DNA from: DATAWK01 sp036267255
GTDB taxonomy: Bacteria > Acidobacteriota > Terriglobia > Terriglobales > Acidobacteriaceae
NCBI GenBank assembly: GCA_036267255.1
Contig: DATAWK010000031.1
Span: 62,001 to 126,000 of the forward strand
Length of the DNA: 64,000 bases
Reading direction: 5' to 3'
In this document: positions 52,528 through 62,423 of the stretch, in pieces
Layout of the letters: each line of letters begins with the position of its first letter
Numbering within the stretch: the first letter of the stretch is position 1
Program-made: the position numbers and the translations under genes
The notes under the pieces: model-generated
The model's database searches: none
Told to the model about the DNA's origin: nothing
The model's input: the letters and a program-made list of their open reading frames with translations, nothing else

Positions 52528-55500
52528 ATGATTCTTCCCTTTGTCAGGGACCTATTCCCGGACCTCGAACGTTCCACCGCGTTTGAGCGTATTCGTCAGC
52601 CGCTTGCCGCTGGCGTGGGGCGTCGTCGTGTCTCTGGACTGACCGCTACGGCACGTGCCATCTATCTGCCACTGCTGGTGCGCGCGGCTAAAGTCCCGGT
52701 CTTTGTTGTCGTGGCAGACAATCGCGCTGCGGAATCGCTGCAGATCACCGTACAGGCGGCATGCGATTTGACCGGGGCACTCGATCGCGAGTCTGTCATT
52801 CGCCTTCCAGCACACGATGTATTGCCGTTTGAAAATCTTTCGCCTCATCCTGAGATCCAGGAACAACGTGCGGTAGCGCTGTGGAAGATTACCAGCGGCA
52901 TGGCGCGCATTATCATCCTGCCCATTGAATCGGCCTGTTATCGCATCTTCTCTGCCGAGCATTATGCCAACCTGACCTGCACTGTGCGTCGTGGAGAAGA
53001 AGTAGACCCGGAAAGTCTGGTAATGCACCTGGCCACCGTGGGCTACCAGCGCGCCGATATGGTCGAGATGCGAGGACAGTTCGCGCTGCGAGGCGGTATC
53101 CTCGACGTCTATCCACCGGAAGCCGACCAGCCAATACGCATCGAGTTCTTCGGCGACGAGATCGAATCCATGCGCAAGTTCGACCCGGAGACGCAGCGCT
53201 CCGCATCTCCAGCCGACGAGGCCCTGCTGTTGCCGCTGACAGAGACACCCTTGACGGAGGCATTGCTGGCCCGCGTGCATGTGCGGCTGAGCGGACAACG
53301 TCTGGAGGGCGATGCGCCGGCAATTCTGGAAGCGATCACGGCAGAGGGAGCACATGTCTTTCCCGGATGGGAATTTTTTGCGGCGGCAGCTTCCGGATCA
53401 CAACAAACGATTTTCGATCTGCTGCCCAAGAGTCGCGTTTTTGTCGAAGAACCCGCGATGGTGCAGAACCAGCTGGATCGCTGGTGGAACAAAGTAGAGC
53501 AGCGCCATGAGCGGAGCGGAGTCGACACGCTCTTTACTCCTGGAGATTTGTATCTTTCTCCGTGGGAGTGGCAGACGCGCATCGCAACGGCACCGGGTTT
53601 GGATATTGATCAGCTCGGCGCGGTCGATATTCTCGATATCGATACAACATCGTTGACCGAAGCATCGTTTTCAACGCGGCCCACGCTGCGCCTGCATGGA
53701 TCGATCCCCGCATTAGTCGAGCAGTTGCACGCTCTCGCCGAACAGGAAATGCGCGTACTACTTGCCGTTCCCAATCAAGGGGAGGTGGAGCGTCTGGCAG
53801 GCATTTTGCGCGAGTATGGCATTTCCTACCGCATCGGCAGTCGTAATCCGCATCTTGGCAGCGAAACACAGTATGACGAATCCAGCTATATGGGCCGCGA
53901 ACGCCGTCCTCCGGTCATTGTGCGCGTGGCGATCGCGAATGGTGTTGTGCTGCCGGATGCGCAGCTGGTTATCTATGGCGCCAACGATCTGACGGATGAA
54001 GCTGAGGTTGTAGCCGCACGCCCCAGACAAACACAGAGAAAATCAAAAACATCAGCGTTCATTTCGGATTTTCGCGATCTCACGGTTGGCGATTATGTAG
54101 TCCACGTCGAGCACGGCATTGCACGTTACCTGGGTCTGAAGGAAATTGCGCAGGATGGTTTGAACGTTGAGTTCATGATTCTGGAGTTTGCAGAGCAGGC
54201 GCGGCTCTATGTTCCGCTCACGCGGCTGGACCTGATCCAGAAATATCGCTCCACGGAGAGCGGCCCGGCAGCCGTGTTAAACAGACTGGGTTCGCAGCAA
54301 TGGGCGCGCACCAAAGCACGCGTCAAGAAGGCCATGGAAGACATGGCCGACGAACTGCTGAAACTATATGCCGCGCGCAAGGCAGCACAGGGTCATGCCT
54401 TCACGTCTGACAACGAGTTTCAACGCGAGTTTGAAGATGCCTTCGACTTCAATGAAACCGAGGACCAGATCAGTGCCATCGCAGACATCAAGCGCGATAT
54501 GGAATCGACCATGCCGATGGATCGGTTGCTCTGCGGCGATGTCGGTTATGGCAAAACGGAAGTCGCCATGCGCGCCGCCTTTAAGGCCGTGCAGGATGGC
54601 AAACAGGTCGCTGTGCTGACACCAACCACGGTGCTCTGCTTCCAGCATTTTGAAACCTTCAAGCGTCGCTTCTCCGCCTTTCCAGTCAAGGTCGAGATGA
54701 TCTCCCGCTTCCGCACACCAAAAGAGCAGAAGCAGGTGCTGGAACAAGTTGAACAGGGCAAAGTCGACATCTTGATCGGCACACACCGCCTGCTGTCGAA
54801 AGACCTGAGCTTTCAGGATCTGGGTCTGCTCGTCATCGACGAAGAACAGCGATTCGGTGTGCGCCACAAAGAACGACTGAAACAGTTGCGTCGTGAAATT
54901 GATGTGCTGGCCATGTCCGCTACGCCGATTCCGCGAACGCTGCATATGTCTCTGGTCGGGTTGCGCGACATGAGCGTCATCGAGACGCCGCCCAAGGACC
55001 GCATGGCCATCCAGACTGTGGTGGCAAAGTTCGATGAGAAGGTGATCCGATCTGCGATTGAGGTTGAACTGGAACGTGGCGGCCAAACCTATGTTGTACA
55101 CAACCGCGTCGAATCCATCTACGATATGGCAACACGCATTCAGGAACTGGTGCCGCAGGCGCGCATCATCGTGGGCCACGGCCAGATGGGCGAATCGGAA
55201 CTGGAGCGGGTAATGCTGGCGTTCATGCATCACGAATATGACGTTTTAGTCGCGACCACCATCATTGAAAATGGCCTGGACATTCCCCTCGCCAATACCA
55301 TCGTCATCAACCGCGCGGACCGGCACGGACTCTCAGAGCTGTATCAACTGCGTGGACGCGTAGGGCGGTCGAACCGGCGTGCATATTCCTACCTGTTGAT
55401 ACCTCCCGATCAGGAACTGACGGAGATTGCCCGGCGACGACTCGCGGCATTAAAGGAATTTTCCGACTTAGGTGCGGGCTTCAAAATCGCTGCACTCGAT

Positions 55501-56103
55501 CTGGAACTGCGCGGCGCAGGCAACATGCTGGGCGGCGAGCAGAGCGGACACATCGAAGCTGTCGGCTTTGAACTGTATACCACCATGCTGGAAGAAGCCG
55601 TGCGCAGTCTGAAAGGAGAAGACCAGGTGGGACGTCCTTCAGTGCAGCTCAATCTTGGGATTTCCTTGCGCATCGACAATAGCTACATTGCCGAGGAGAA
55701 TCAGCGTTTGCGTATGTACAAGCGAATTGCAGGAGCTGAAAATGAGACCGTGCTCGACGATATCCGCACCGAGCTTGAAGATCGCTATGGCCCCATCCCA
55801 GAGCCCGTGGAGCATTTGCTGGCCGCGGGCCGCATCCGCACTTTGTGCGAGCAAACCGGCATTGCACAGATCGATCGCAAGCGAGATTTTGTCAGTCTGC
55901 GCTTTACGGAAAATGCCGGAATCGATTTGGAAAAGCTGATGCAGCTGGTGGCAAAAAACTCCAAGCGTGGCGCACAATTTACACCGCAAGGCGTCCTGCG
56001 CTTCCCTGTTGCCGCAACCCAGCCAGCGCAATTTATTGCTGAGCTTCTCAAACTGATCCATACGCTGGAGGCTGCCAGCACGCAGGTAACAACCGCCCCT
56101 TAG
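52528..56103 (+). CDS. mfd: transcription-repair coupling factor Mfd
   Basis: Mfd removes RNA polymerase stalled at DNA damage and recruits UvrA. The 1191-residue protein has the UvrB-like N-terminal region (LPAHDVLPFENLSPHPEIQEQRAVAL), the CarD-like polymerase-interaction domain (about 515-575, VGDYVVHVEHGIARYLGL), the RecG-like helicase with GDVGYGKTEVA (about 670), DEEQRFG (about 770) and the TRG-type QLRGRVGRSNRRAYSYLL, and the C-terminal TRCF domain. Length is complete. It is last in the thioesterase-mrp-mfd group. Confidence 0.97.
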   Translation: MILPFVRDLFPDLERSTAFERIRQPLAAGVGRRRVSGLTATARAIYLPLLVRAAKVPVFVVVADNRAAESLQITVQAACDLTGALDRESVIRLPAHDVLPFENLSPHPEIQEQRAVALWKITSGMARIIILPIESACYRIFSAEHYANLTCTVRRGEEVDPESLVMHLATVGYQRADMVEMRGQFALRGGILDVYPPEADQPIRIEFFGDEIESMRKFDPETQRSASPADEALLLPLTETPLTEALLARVHVRLSGQRLEGDAPAILEAITAEGAHVFPGWEFFAAAASGSQQTIFDLLPKSRVFVEEPAMVQNQLDRWWNKVEQRHERSGVDTLFTPGDLYLSPWEWQTRIATAPGLDIDQLGAVDILDIDTTSLTEASFSTRPTLRLHGSIPALVEQLHALAEQEMRVLLAVPNQGEVERLAGILREYGISYRIGSRNPHLGSETQYDESSYMGRERRPPVIVRVAIANGVVLPDAQLVIYGANDLTDEAEVVAARPRQTQRKSKTSAFISDFRDLTVGDYVVHVEHGIARYLGLKEIAQDGLNVEFMILEFAEQARLYVPLTRLDLIQKYRSTESGPAAVLNRLGSQQWARTKARVKKAMEDMADELLKLYAARKAAQGHAFTSDNEFQREFEDAFDFNETEDQISAIADIKRDMESTMPMDRLLCGDVGYGKTEVAMRAAFKAVQDGKQVAVLTPTTVLCFQHFETFKRRFSAFPVKVEMISRFRTPKEQKQVLEQVEQGKVDILIGTHRLLSKDLSFQDLGLLVIDEEQRFGVRHKERLKQLRREIDVLAMSATPIPRTLHMSLVGLRDMSVIETPPKDRMAIQTVVAKFDEKVIRSAIEVELERGGQTYVVHNRVESIYDMATRIQELVPQARIIVGHGQMGESELERVMLAFMHHEYDVLVATTIIENGLDIPLANTIVINRADRHGLSELYQLRGRVGRSNRRAYSYLLIPPDQELTEIARRRLAALKEFSDLGAGFKIAALDLELRGAGNMLGGEQSGHIEAVGFELYTTMLEEAVRSLKGEDQVGRPSVQLNLGISLRIDNSYIAEENQRLRMYKRIAGAENETVLDDIRTELEDRYGPIPEPVEHLLAAGRIRTLCEQTGIAQIDRKRDFVSLRFTENAGIDLEKLMQLVAKNSKRGAQFTPQGVLRFPVAATQPAQFIAELLKLIHTLEAASTQVTTAP

Positions 56104-56240
56104 TTGTTGCCGATTGTTCATTGTGCTTGCAATACTGTCAGGTGCGCCGTTGTTCGGCTGCTCTCCTCAAGGAATGCGCATGTTCCGCAAAACCCGGCAT
56201 ACGAAAATGTCATCTTAAGACGAGATAGGTACTTGAAAAC

Positions 56241-57119
56241 ATGGCGAAAAGAAAGATTCGTAAAGCTGTTTTCCCTGCCGCAGGTTTGGGCACACGTTTT
56301 TTGCCGGCTACCAAGGCTATCCCCAAGGAAATGCTGCCGGTCGTGGATAAACCGATCATTCAATATGGTGTAGAGGAAGCGATCGCCGCCGGCTGTGATC
56401 AGATCATCATCGTCACCGGCCGCGGAAAGACCGTTATTGAAGATCACTTCGATGTCAGCTTTGAGTTGGAACACCAGTTGGAATCGCGTGGCAAACATGA
56501 TCTCCTGGCGCTGGCGCGACAGATTTCCAATATGGTGCGGATTGCCTATGTCCGGCAAAAAGAGGCGATGGGCCTGGGCCATGCTGTATTAATGGCACGC
56601 GACCTGGTTGGAGACGAACCCTTTGCCGTGGTACTGCCAGATGATGTTATCGACGCAACTCCACCGTGCCTGAAACAAATGATCGACGTCTTCGATGAAG
56701 TTCAGGCATCTATTTTGGCAACGCAGGTGGTCAACGGACCTGGCATCTCGGCATATGGTGTGCTGGCTGGCAAACCGCTGGCGAAGACTCCCCGTGTGAT
56801 GGAAGTGAAAAACCTGGTGGAAAAGCCTAAGCTGGCCGATGCCCCTTCGAAAAATGCCATCATCGGTCGCTATATTTTGACGCCTCGCATCTTTGAACTG
56901 CTCGACAAGACCCCGCTCGGTGCCGGAGGAGAGTTGCAGTTGACCGATGGTATTCGCAGCCTGTTGAAGCATGAAAAAGTTTACGGATACAGCTTTGAAG
57001 GCAAGCGCTACGATGCGGGGGACAAGCTAGGCTTCCTACAGGCAACGGTCCAATTTGCCCTGGACCGTGAGGACCTGGGCCCGGAATTCCGGGCATGGCT
57101 GGAGCAGTTGCCCCTGTAA
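56241..57119 (+). CDS. galU: UTP-glucose-1-phosphate uridylyltransferase
   Basis: This 292-residue enzyme makes UDP-glucose from UTP and glucose 1-phosphate. It has the nucleotide-binding opening AVFPAAGLGTRFLPATKAIPKEMLPVVDKPIIQY, the DDVID metal site, VKNLVEKPK and GGELQLTDGI. It supplies the substrate of Ugd at 21101, linking it functionally to the polysaccharide locus 27-38 kb away. It is a separate transcription unit by layout, with 137 bp upstream. Confidence 0.96.
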   Translation: MAKRKIRKAVFPAAGLGTRFLPATKAIPKEMLPVVDKPIIQYGVEEAIAAGCDQIIIVTGRGKTVIEDHFDVSFELEHQLESRGKHDLLALARQISNMVRIAYVRQKEAMGLGHAVLMARDLVGDEPFAVVLPDDVIDATPPCLKQMIDVFDEVQASILATQVVNGPGISAYGVLAGKPLAKTPRVMEVKNLVEKPKLADAPSKNAIIGRYILTPRIFELLDKTPLGAGGELQLTDGIRSLLKHEKVYGYSFEGKRYDAGDKLGFLQATVQFALDREDLGPEFRAWLEQLPL

Positions 57120-57161
57120 ATCAGTCCTTCGCCACAAGCGATTCGCAGAGCATTGGATGGC

Positions 57162-58505
57162 CTACAGAGGCAATGGTCCGGTAACGAACAATTGCCGAGC
57201 GTAGCCCTGTGTCACCAGATACAACGCAAACTGACGTTGACTCTTACCATCCAGCTCAAACAGCAGCTCGGCACGGTTGTCTGCATTCGCGTCGACAGCA
57301 TCCACCAACTTCATACGGGGTTGCGCGTCCAGATGATCGTCGTCTGTAACAGATTGCATAACCAATTGCGGATCTCCGTAAATGTCTTCCTGCACGATCA
57401 TGGTGATGTATTGTTTCGGCGTCTCTCCGCTGGTCTGCGCGCTGTAGACAAAGGTTGGATTGTTCTCATACGTTAGCGCGAAGGAGGCAAAATGGACGTT
57501 CTCGAACGTTACCGGAGCTACTGTTTTTGCTCGCTTGGAATTCGCCGCATGATGCCGTGTTCGTGTGCCGGAGACCGTGGTTGACTTGGGTGCTGAAATG
57601 GGCTGACTCAGGTGCGTCTGCGCAAGAATTTTTAATGCCAGCGCCTGCACCTTCTGCTGCATGGCGGCTTTCTGATCGGGGCTTCCCCATTCGTACGCAT
57701 ACGGATGCTGCTCGCGATCCACGGCATCGGAAACAGCTACCATCTGCTGCATATGCGGCACGCTGATCTTTAGCTCGGTCAGATCTGTTTGCTCCTGCTC
57801 GGCAGGTTTGCCATAGGAAAGACGCGGGCGATCCGGATCTATGGCAGAGCTGGGCACAGCGCTCACTGCGGGAGTGTTGTCGGCGGTGCTTGACTCTGAA
57901 GAGCGTCGCCGCAACGTGGGCCGGTCTTGATCGACGGGGGGTGGCTGCGCCGGTGTGGTTGATTCCGAGCTTGCAGCTTTTCTCTGATCGTAGCCAAAGT
58001 GAGGACGGTCAGAATTTTCCACACCTACCTGGTGCGTGCTGGTGGAGACATGTAATTTGTGCGTCACTATCCGGATAGGCTTCCACGTGCCATAACCAAA
58101 CCAGTTGCCATGGTTCTGGCCAGCCGTATCCAGATCGTAATAACCCTGTGGCAGGCCACTCTTCTGCAGAATGTATTCCGTACCTGTCAATAGGGACAGT
58201 GGAGCGGGCTGGGCCAGGTACAAACCGCCATCCATGTACTGGTCATCGGTATAAACAGTGATTGGAATCAGCCGCGAAGCTGTCGGTTTTCCCGCCGGTC
58301 CGGTCCACTCCACCACGGCGATAGAACGCAGAATGGGCTTCTTCTTAGCGACGTCACTGGAGGGAAACTGTGCCCATACAAGAGACGCCACCAGAATCCC
58401 CATTGCCGGCGCGATCAGAACGATGCCCTTCCGCTGGAAACAGCAGGCAATGGCACGCATCTGGAATCTGCGAAATAATCGACGTAGGCTTGTGGCTGGC
58501 TGCAT
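57162..58505 (-). CDS. secreted or membrane-anchored hypothetical protein with DRP repeats
   Basis: The product is 447 residues from ATG 58505; TTG 58535 is an alternative. A basic N-terminus precedes one hydrophobic segment (GIVLIAPAMGILVASLVWAQ), consistent with a signal anchor or signal peptide. A conserved-looking N-terminal region (RLIPITVYTDDQYMDGGLYLAQPAPLSL...GNWFGYGTWKPI) follows. A Pro/Ser/Gln-rich part then has three related motifs, DRPHFGY, DRPTLRR and DRPRLSYGKP. The C-terminal part ends with a beta-rich region mentioning DANADNRAELLFEL, which resembles repeat-containing surface domains. No family was recognised. It diverges from bcp with 42 bp between starts. Confidence 0.8.
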   Translation of the reverse strand: MQPATSLRRLFRRFQMRAIACCFQRKGIVLIAPAMGILVASLVWAQFPSSDVAKKKPILRSIAVVEWTGPAGKPTASRLIPITVYTDDQYMDGGLYLAQPAPLSLLTGTEYILQKSGLPQGYYDLDTAGQNHGNWFGYGTWKPIRIVTHKLHVSTSTHQVGVENSDRPHFGYDQRKAASSESTTPAQPPPVDQDRPTLRRRSSESSTADNTPAVSAVPSSAIDPDRPRLSYGKPAEQEQTDLTELKISVPHMQQMVAVSDAVDREQHPYAYEWGSPDQKAAMQQKVQALALKILAQTHLSQPISAPKSTTVSGTRTRHHAANSKRAKTVAPVTFENVHFASFALTYENNPTFVYSAQTSGETPKQYITMIVQEDIYGDPQLVMQSVTDDDHLDAQPRMKLVDAVDANADNRAELLFELDGKSQRQFALYLVTQGYARQLFVTGPLPL

Positions 58506-58547
58506 AGCTGCAATCTCTATTCTCTGCTTCTTCAAGGATCACTCCAA

Positions 58548-59021
58548 ATGGAAGTGCATGACAAAGTAGCAAATTTCAGTTTGCAGGACCAGGACGGAAA
58601 AACTGTCCAGCTAAAAGACTTTTCCGGCATGCCGGTCGTATTGTTCTTTTACCCCAGGGCAGACACTCCAGGCTGCACCATTGAGGCCTGCGGCTTTCGC
58701 GATGCTTTCACCAAGTTACAGAAAACCGGTGCTGTGGTGCTCGGCATCTCGCGCGACACCCCCAAGGCGCAGAAGAAGTTCCAGGAAAAATACAGCCTGC
58801 CCTACACCCTGCTCGCCGATGTCGACGAGAAAGTGTGCAATCAGTTTGACGTGCTGCGCGAGAAAAACATGTATGGCAAAAAGGTGATTGGCATTGAGCG
58901 CACTACATTTCTGATTGGGCCCGACCAGCGACTGATCAAGATTTTTCATAAGGTAAAACCGGAAGGTCACGCAGAAGAAGTGCTGGCGGCCCTGAAGGAA
59001 TACGCAAAGGAAGCTAAATAA
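58548..59021 (+). CDS. bcp: peroxiredoxin, Bcp/PrxQ type
   Basis: This 157-residue thiol peroxidase reduces peroxides with electrons from thioredoxin. The peroxidatic Cys43 is in FYPRADTPGCT and the resolving Cys48 follows five residues later (IEACGFRD), the PrxQ arrangement. The thioredoxin-fold strands VVLGISRDTPKAQKKF and TTFLIGPDQRLIKIF are intact, and there is no signal peptide. The gene ends 3 bp before the mpg start, so the two are probably translated from one mRNA. Confidence 0.95.
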   Translation: MEVHDKVANFSLQDQDGKTVQLKDFSGMPVVLFFYPRADTPGCTIEACGFRDAFTKLQKTGAVVLGISRDTPKAQKKFQEKYSLPYTLLADVDEKVCNQFDVLREKNMYGKKVIGIERTTFLIGPDQRLIKIFHKVKPEGHAEEVLAALKEYAKEAK

Positions 59022-59024
59022 CTC

Positions 59025-59666
59025 GTGCTCGGGCTTTGCGATGAGACAACAGGCCGCACTATTCGCGGCCGCTTATTGCCCCGTTCCTTTTTTCTGCAGC
59101 CACCGGAAATGCTGGCTCCTGCGCTGCTGGGAAAGATTCTGGTGCGGCGCTGGCGGGGACGGATGCTTGCCGGGCGCATTGTCGAAGTCGAGGCATACCT
59201 GGGCAAAGATGATCCTGCAGCCCATGCCTTTGCCGGAGAAACACCGCGCAATGCCGTGCTGTTTGGTGCGCCCGGACATGCTTACGTCTATAACATTTAC
59301 GGAATGCACGCTTGCCTGAATGTCTCCTGCCAACCGCCGGGAATAGCGGGCAGCGTTCTATTGCGAGCGCTGGAGCCACTGCAGGGGTTGGCAGCGATGC
59401 GGCGCAATCGCGGATTCCAGAAAGATGCTGCGATCAAAATGCTCACATCGGGCCCGGGAAAGCTCTGCGCTGCGCTGGCGATTTCGCGAGCTGAGGAAAA
59501 CGGCTGCGATCTGATCTCCGCAAACAGCAGAATTTTTTTGTTGAATGATGGCATGGCTCCCAAAGAAATTGCCGTCTCCGCGCGCATTGGAATTCGCAAG
59601 GCTGCCGATTGGCCGATGCGATTTTTTATTTCCGGGAATGCCTGCGTGTCACGAGGCGGGCGGTAA
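59025..59666 (+). CDS. 3-methyladenine DNA glycosylase (AAG/MPG family)
   Basis: This 213-residue base-excision enzyme removes alkylated purines. AAG-family segments are LAPALLGKILVRR, GRIVEVEAYLGKDDPAAHAF (catalytic Glu in VEAYLG), VYNIYGMHACLNVSC (the YIYG-like intercalation loop) and GPGKLCAALAI. The GTG start at 59025 lies 3 bp after bcp; its ribosome-binding site AAGGAAG is inside the bcp end. The last 18 bp overlap the convergent panC gene. Confidence 0.92.
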   Translation: MLGLCDETTGRTIRGRLLPRSFFLQPPEMLAPALLGKILVRRWRGRMLAGRIVEVEAYLGKDDPAAHAFAGETPRNAVLFGAPGHAYVYNIYGMHACLNVSCQPPGIAGSVLLRALEPLQGLAAMRRNRGFQKDAAIKMLTSGPGKLCAALAISRAEENGCDLISANSRIFLLNDGMAPKEIAVSARIGIRKAADWPMRFFISGNACVSRGGR

Positions 59667-60500
59667 TAGCACGTTATCAATCAGCCGCGTGCTGCCGACC
59701 TTGGCTGCGATAGCGACCAGTGCACCGTTGCGCGTGTCTTCCACCGGAAGCAGCGTGTCGGCATCTACGACGGCCAGATAGTCGATCTTCACCGTTGGCT
59801 CTGTGGCAAAAATTCGCTCCATGGCTTCCAGCAGACGCGTCGCATTTTGCTCCCCGCTTTTTGCCAGTGTCTCCGCTGCATACAACGCACGCGAAAGCGA
59901 CAGCGCCTGACGGCGTTCCTCTGGCGACAGATAGCGGTTGCGGGAACTCATCGCCAGACCATCGCGCTCGCGTACGATGGGGCAAATAGCTAATTCCACA
60001 GGCATATCCAGGTCGCGCACCATGCGGCGCAGCACGGCCACCTGAGCGGCATCTTTCTGGCCGAAGAAGACAACATCGGGTTGCACGATGTGCAACAACT
60101 TCGCTACCACGGTCGCTACGCCATAGAAATGTCCCGGGCGTGAGACGCCATCCAGCCGGTCGCTGATGCCTTCCACGCGAATCACCGTGCTGCCGCCGGC
60201 GGGATACATCTCTTCTGTCGTGGGCGCGTACAGTATATCGACGCGCTCTTCCTCCAGCATGTGGCAGTCAGCATCGAAGGTGCGTGGATAGCGGGAGAAA
60301 TCTTCTTTCGGACCGAACTGGGTTGGATTCACAAAAATCGACGCAACCACGACATCGCAGCGTTCCCGTGCGGCCTGCATCAGCGACCGATGCCCGGCAT
60401 GCAGCGCACCCATGGTCGGGACAAAGCCAACAGTATGTTGTGGTGGACGCAAGGCGCGAACAGCCGCGCGCATCTCGGGAATCGTACGGGCAATTTGCAT
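59649..60500 (-). CDS. panC: pantoate-beta-alanine ligase
   Basis: This 283-residue ligase condenses pantoate and beta-alanine with ATP to form pantothenate. HIGH-like loops are visible: FVPTMGALHAGHRSL and the KMSKS-like element near MSSRNRYLSPEERR; VFFGQKDAAQVAVLRRM is also typical. ATG 60500 is chosen because the upstream part of the open frame falls inside panB. It is 13 bp downstream of panB. Confidence 0.95.
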   Translation of the reverse strand: MQIARTIPEMRAAVRALRPPQHTVGFVPTMGALHAGHRSLMQAARERCDVVVASIFVNPTQFGPKEDFSRYPRTFDADCHMLEEERVDILYAPTTEEMYPAGGSTVIRVEGISDRLDGVSRPGHFYGVATVVAKLLHIVQPDVVFFGQKDAAQVAVLRRMVRDLDMPVELAICPIVRERDGLAMSSRNRYLSPEERRQALSLSRALYAAETLAKSGEQNATRLLEAMERIFATEPTVKIDYLAVVDADTLLPVEDTRNGALVAIAAKVGSTRLIDNVLLPPAS

Positions 60501-60513
60501 GATGATTTTCGGA

Positions 60514-61422
60514 CTAGGCCTTCTTGGGCTTCGCGACGATGCCGCGTTCCATGCGGTCGCGCGTCTCCTGCGGCAAATGATAGCTCTCGGCATCGCTGGG
60601 AAAGGTGCGTGCAACGACATCCTCACGATACTGACGGATGGCACCATGCATCAGCTCAGCCACATCCCCGTAACGGCGGACGAACTTAGCTGCTGGCGCA
60701 AAAGTCAGGTTCAACAGGTCGTGCAGCACCAGAATTTGGCCATCGCACTCCGGCCCGGCGCCAATGCCGATGGTCGGGATGGTCAACTCCGCCGTGATGC
60801 GCGTGGCCACTTCCCGCGGAATCCCTTCGAGCACCAGTAATGCTGCACCGGCAGCTTCCAGTGCATGCGCGTCGTCGATCAGGTGCTCCGCTGCGGAGAA
60901 AGATTTTCCCTGCACGCGATAGCCGCCCATGCGATGCACGGATTGCGGCGTCAGGCCGATATGGCCGACGACGGGAACCTCAGCCTCTGTAAGCGCAGTC
61001 ACCAACTCCACACGATTGCGACCACCTTCGATCTTGACGGCCTCGGCGCCAGCCTCCTTCAGAAAACGCATGGCGCTGGTAACGCCCTCGCTCACGCTGG
61101 CGTGGTAGGAGCCGAAAGGCATGTCCGCAACCAGCAGCGCACGCCGTACGCCACGCCGCACCGCACGGGTAAAGAGCAGCATTTCGTCCAGGGTGACCGG
61201 CAGCGTGCTGTCATACCCCAGCATCACCATCGCCAGCGAGTCGCCCACCAGCACCAGGTCGATATCGGCCTCATCGACAATGCGCGCCGAGGCGTAGTCG
61301 TAGGCCGTCAACGCAGCGATTGGTATGTGGTTGCGCTTCTTTTCCTGAAGCGATGGAAGAGTGACTTTGAAGGATGTGGAAGATGCAGTCGATTCCGTAT
61401 TCCGCGGATGGGTCAGACTCAT
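60514..61422 (-). CDS. panB: 3-methyl-2-oxobutanoate hydroxymethyltransferase
   Basis: This 302-residue TIM barrel makes ketopantoate from alpha-ketoisovalerate and methylene-tetrahydrofolate. It shows LTAYDYASARIVDEADIDLVLVGDSLAMVMLGYDST, the metal-binding Asp and Glu sites (VADMPFGSY, KIEGG), HIGLTPQS and IPTIGIGAGPECDGQILVLHD. A 30-residue Ser/Thr-rich N-terminal extension precedes the fold. ATG 61422 has GGAG about six bases upstream. panB-panC form an operon; panD is not here. Confidence 0.96.
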   Translation of the reverse strand: MSLTHPRNTESTASSTSFKVTLPSLQEKKRNHIPIAALTAYDYASARIVDEADIDLVLVGDSLAMVMLGYDSTLPVTLDEMLLFTRAVRRGVRRALLVADMPFGSYHASVSEGVTSAMRFLKEAGAEAVKIEGGRNRVELVTALTEAEVPVVGHIGLTPQSVHRMGGYRVQGKSFSAAEHLIDDAHALEAAGAALLVLEGIPREVATRITAELTIPTIGIGAGPECDGQILVLHDLLNLTFAPAAKFVRRYGDVAELMHGAIRQYREDVVARTFPSDAESYHLPQETRDRMERGIVAKPKKA

Positions 61423-61640
61423 GGCTTTCTCCAGTGCAGTTCCCTTCTGCGGGATACCGCCCGTAACAAGGAAAAGCTTACGCCTGTGCGATTACCATCC
61501 GCAAGCGCACACGAATACCAGCATCATGGCTGGCACTCAATGGCTGACTCATCAACGGCAGATTACATAGAGACCAAATCCGCTGCCTCTGGTGTCTAAG
61601 ACAGTATGAGGTAAGAATTTTATTCGCCGGAGGAATTAAT

Positions 61641-62378
61641 ATGACTCGCAATCTCGTCTATCTCATCGCGCTGTCGTTTCTCACCTCTATTGGTTCCACC
61701 GCATGGACGCAATGCTCACAAAATTGTCCGGAACGCCGCACAATATCGGTTGTGGCTACAGACTCTGCGACTGCTGATGCTGATCTGGCCATCATGCACG
61801 TTGGCTATCGGGTTTATGGACAAGATGCCAAAACCGCATACTCAAATGCTTCCAAGACCTCAAACGCCATTATGCAAGCCCTTACCGGTTCAGGAGTGCC
61901 GAAGACCGCAATTGAGAGCAGTAGCCAGTTGCTGCAGCCCACTACGCCCTATGAGTTACAACAAATTCCAATGGACAGCGAAAAGCGATTTACCCATCAG
62001 TTCACGGTGACGCAAGCATGGCTCGTTCGGGTGAAACCCGGAGACGCCGGCAATGCCTTGAATACGGCGATCAATGCCGGAGCAAACGAAAGCGGCTGGA
62101 TTGAATGGAGCGTACAGGACCAAAATGCGCTCATTGCTCAGGCCTCGGCAAAAGCTCTGGCAGATGCACACATGATCGCCGAACAGATGGCGCAAAAGCT
62201 GAATGTTCATCTCGGTCATCTGGTGACCGCCAGGGAAAATCAAAATATCGGAATGATGAATAACGCTTTAGGAGGCATCGTCGGTGGAATGATGCCGAGT
62301 TCCACGCAACCGTTAGCTATAAACTCGCGCCGTATTGAATGCAAAATCTCCATGTATGCCGTCTTTTCAATCGAGTGA
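61641..62378 (+). CDS. SIMPL-domain (DUF541) exported protein
   Basis: This 245-residue protein has a signal peptide (cleavage near AWTQC) and a SIMPL domain. Family-like pieces are RTISVVATDSATADADLAIMHVGYRVYGQDAKTAYSNASKTSNAIMQAL, AIESSSQLLQPT and ALADAHMIAEQMAQKLNVHLG. Members in Gram-negatives are periplasmic, often lattice-forming, and of uncertain function (oxidative-stress roles proposed). GGAGGA seven bases upstream fixes the start. Cysteines at about 24 and 29 near the mature N-terminus could form a disulfide. Confidence 0.88.
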   Translation: MTRNLVYLIALSFLTSIGSTAWTQCSQNCPERRTISVVATDSATADADLAIMHVGYRVYGQDAKTAYSNASKTSNAIMQALTGSGVPKTAIESSSQLLQPTTPYELQQIPMDSEKRFTHQFTVTQAWLVRVKPGDAGNALNTAINAGANESGWIEWSVQDQNALIAQASAKALADAHMIAEQMAQKLNVHLGHLVTARENQNIGMMNNALGGIVGGMMPSSTQPLAINSRRIECKISMYAVFSIE

Positions 62379-62399
62379 CGGCACTTTCATGCGCCGAGG

Positions 62400-62423
62400 G
62401 GCGGCTTGTTCCTTTGAGCCGCC
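62400..62423. terminator. possible convergent hairpin terminator
   Basis: GGCGGCT (62400-62406) pairs with AGCCGCC (62417-62423) between two convergent genes. The T-run is weak, so activity is uncertain. Confidence 0.4.
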
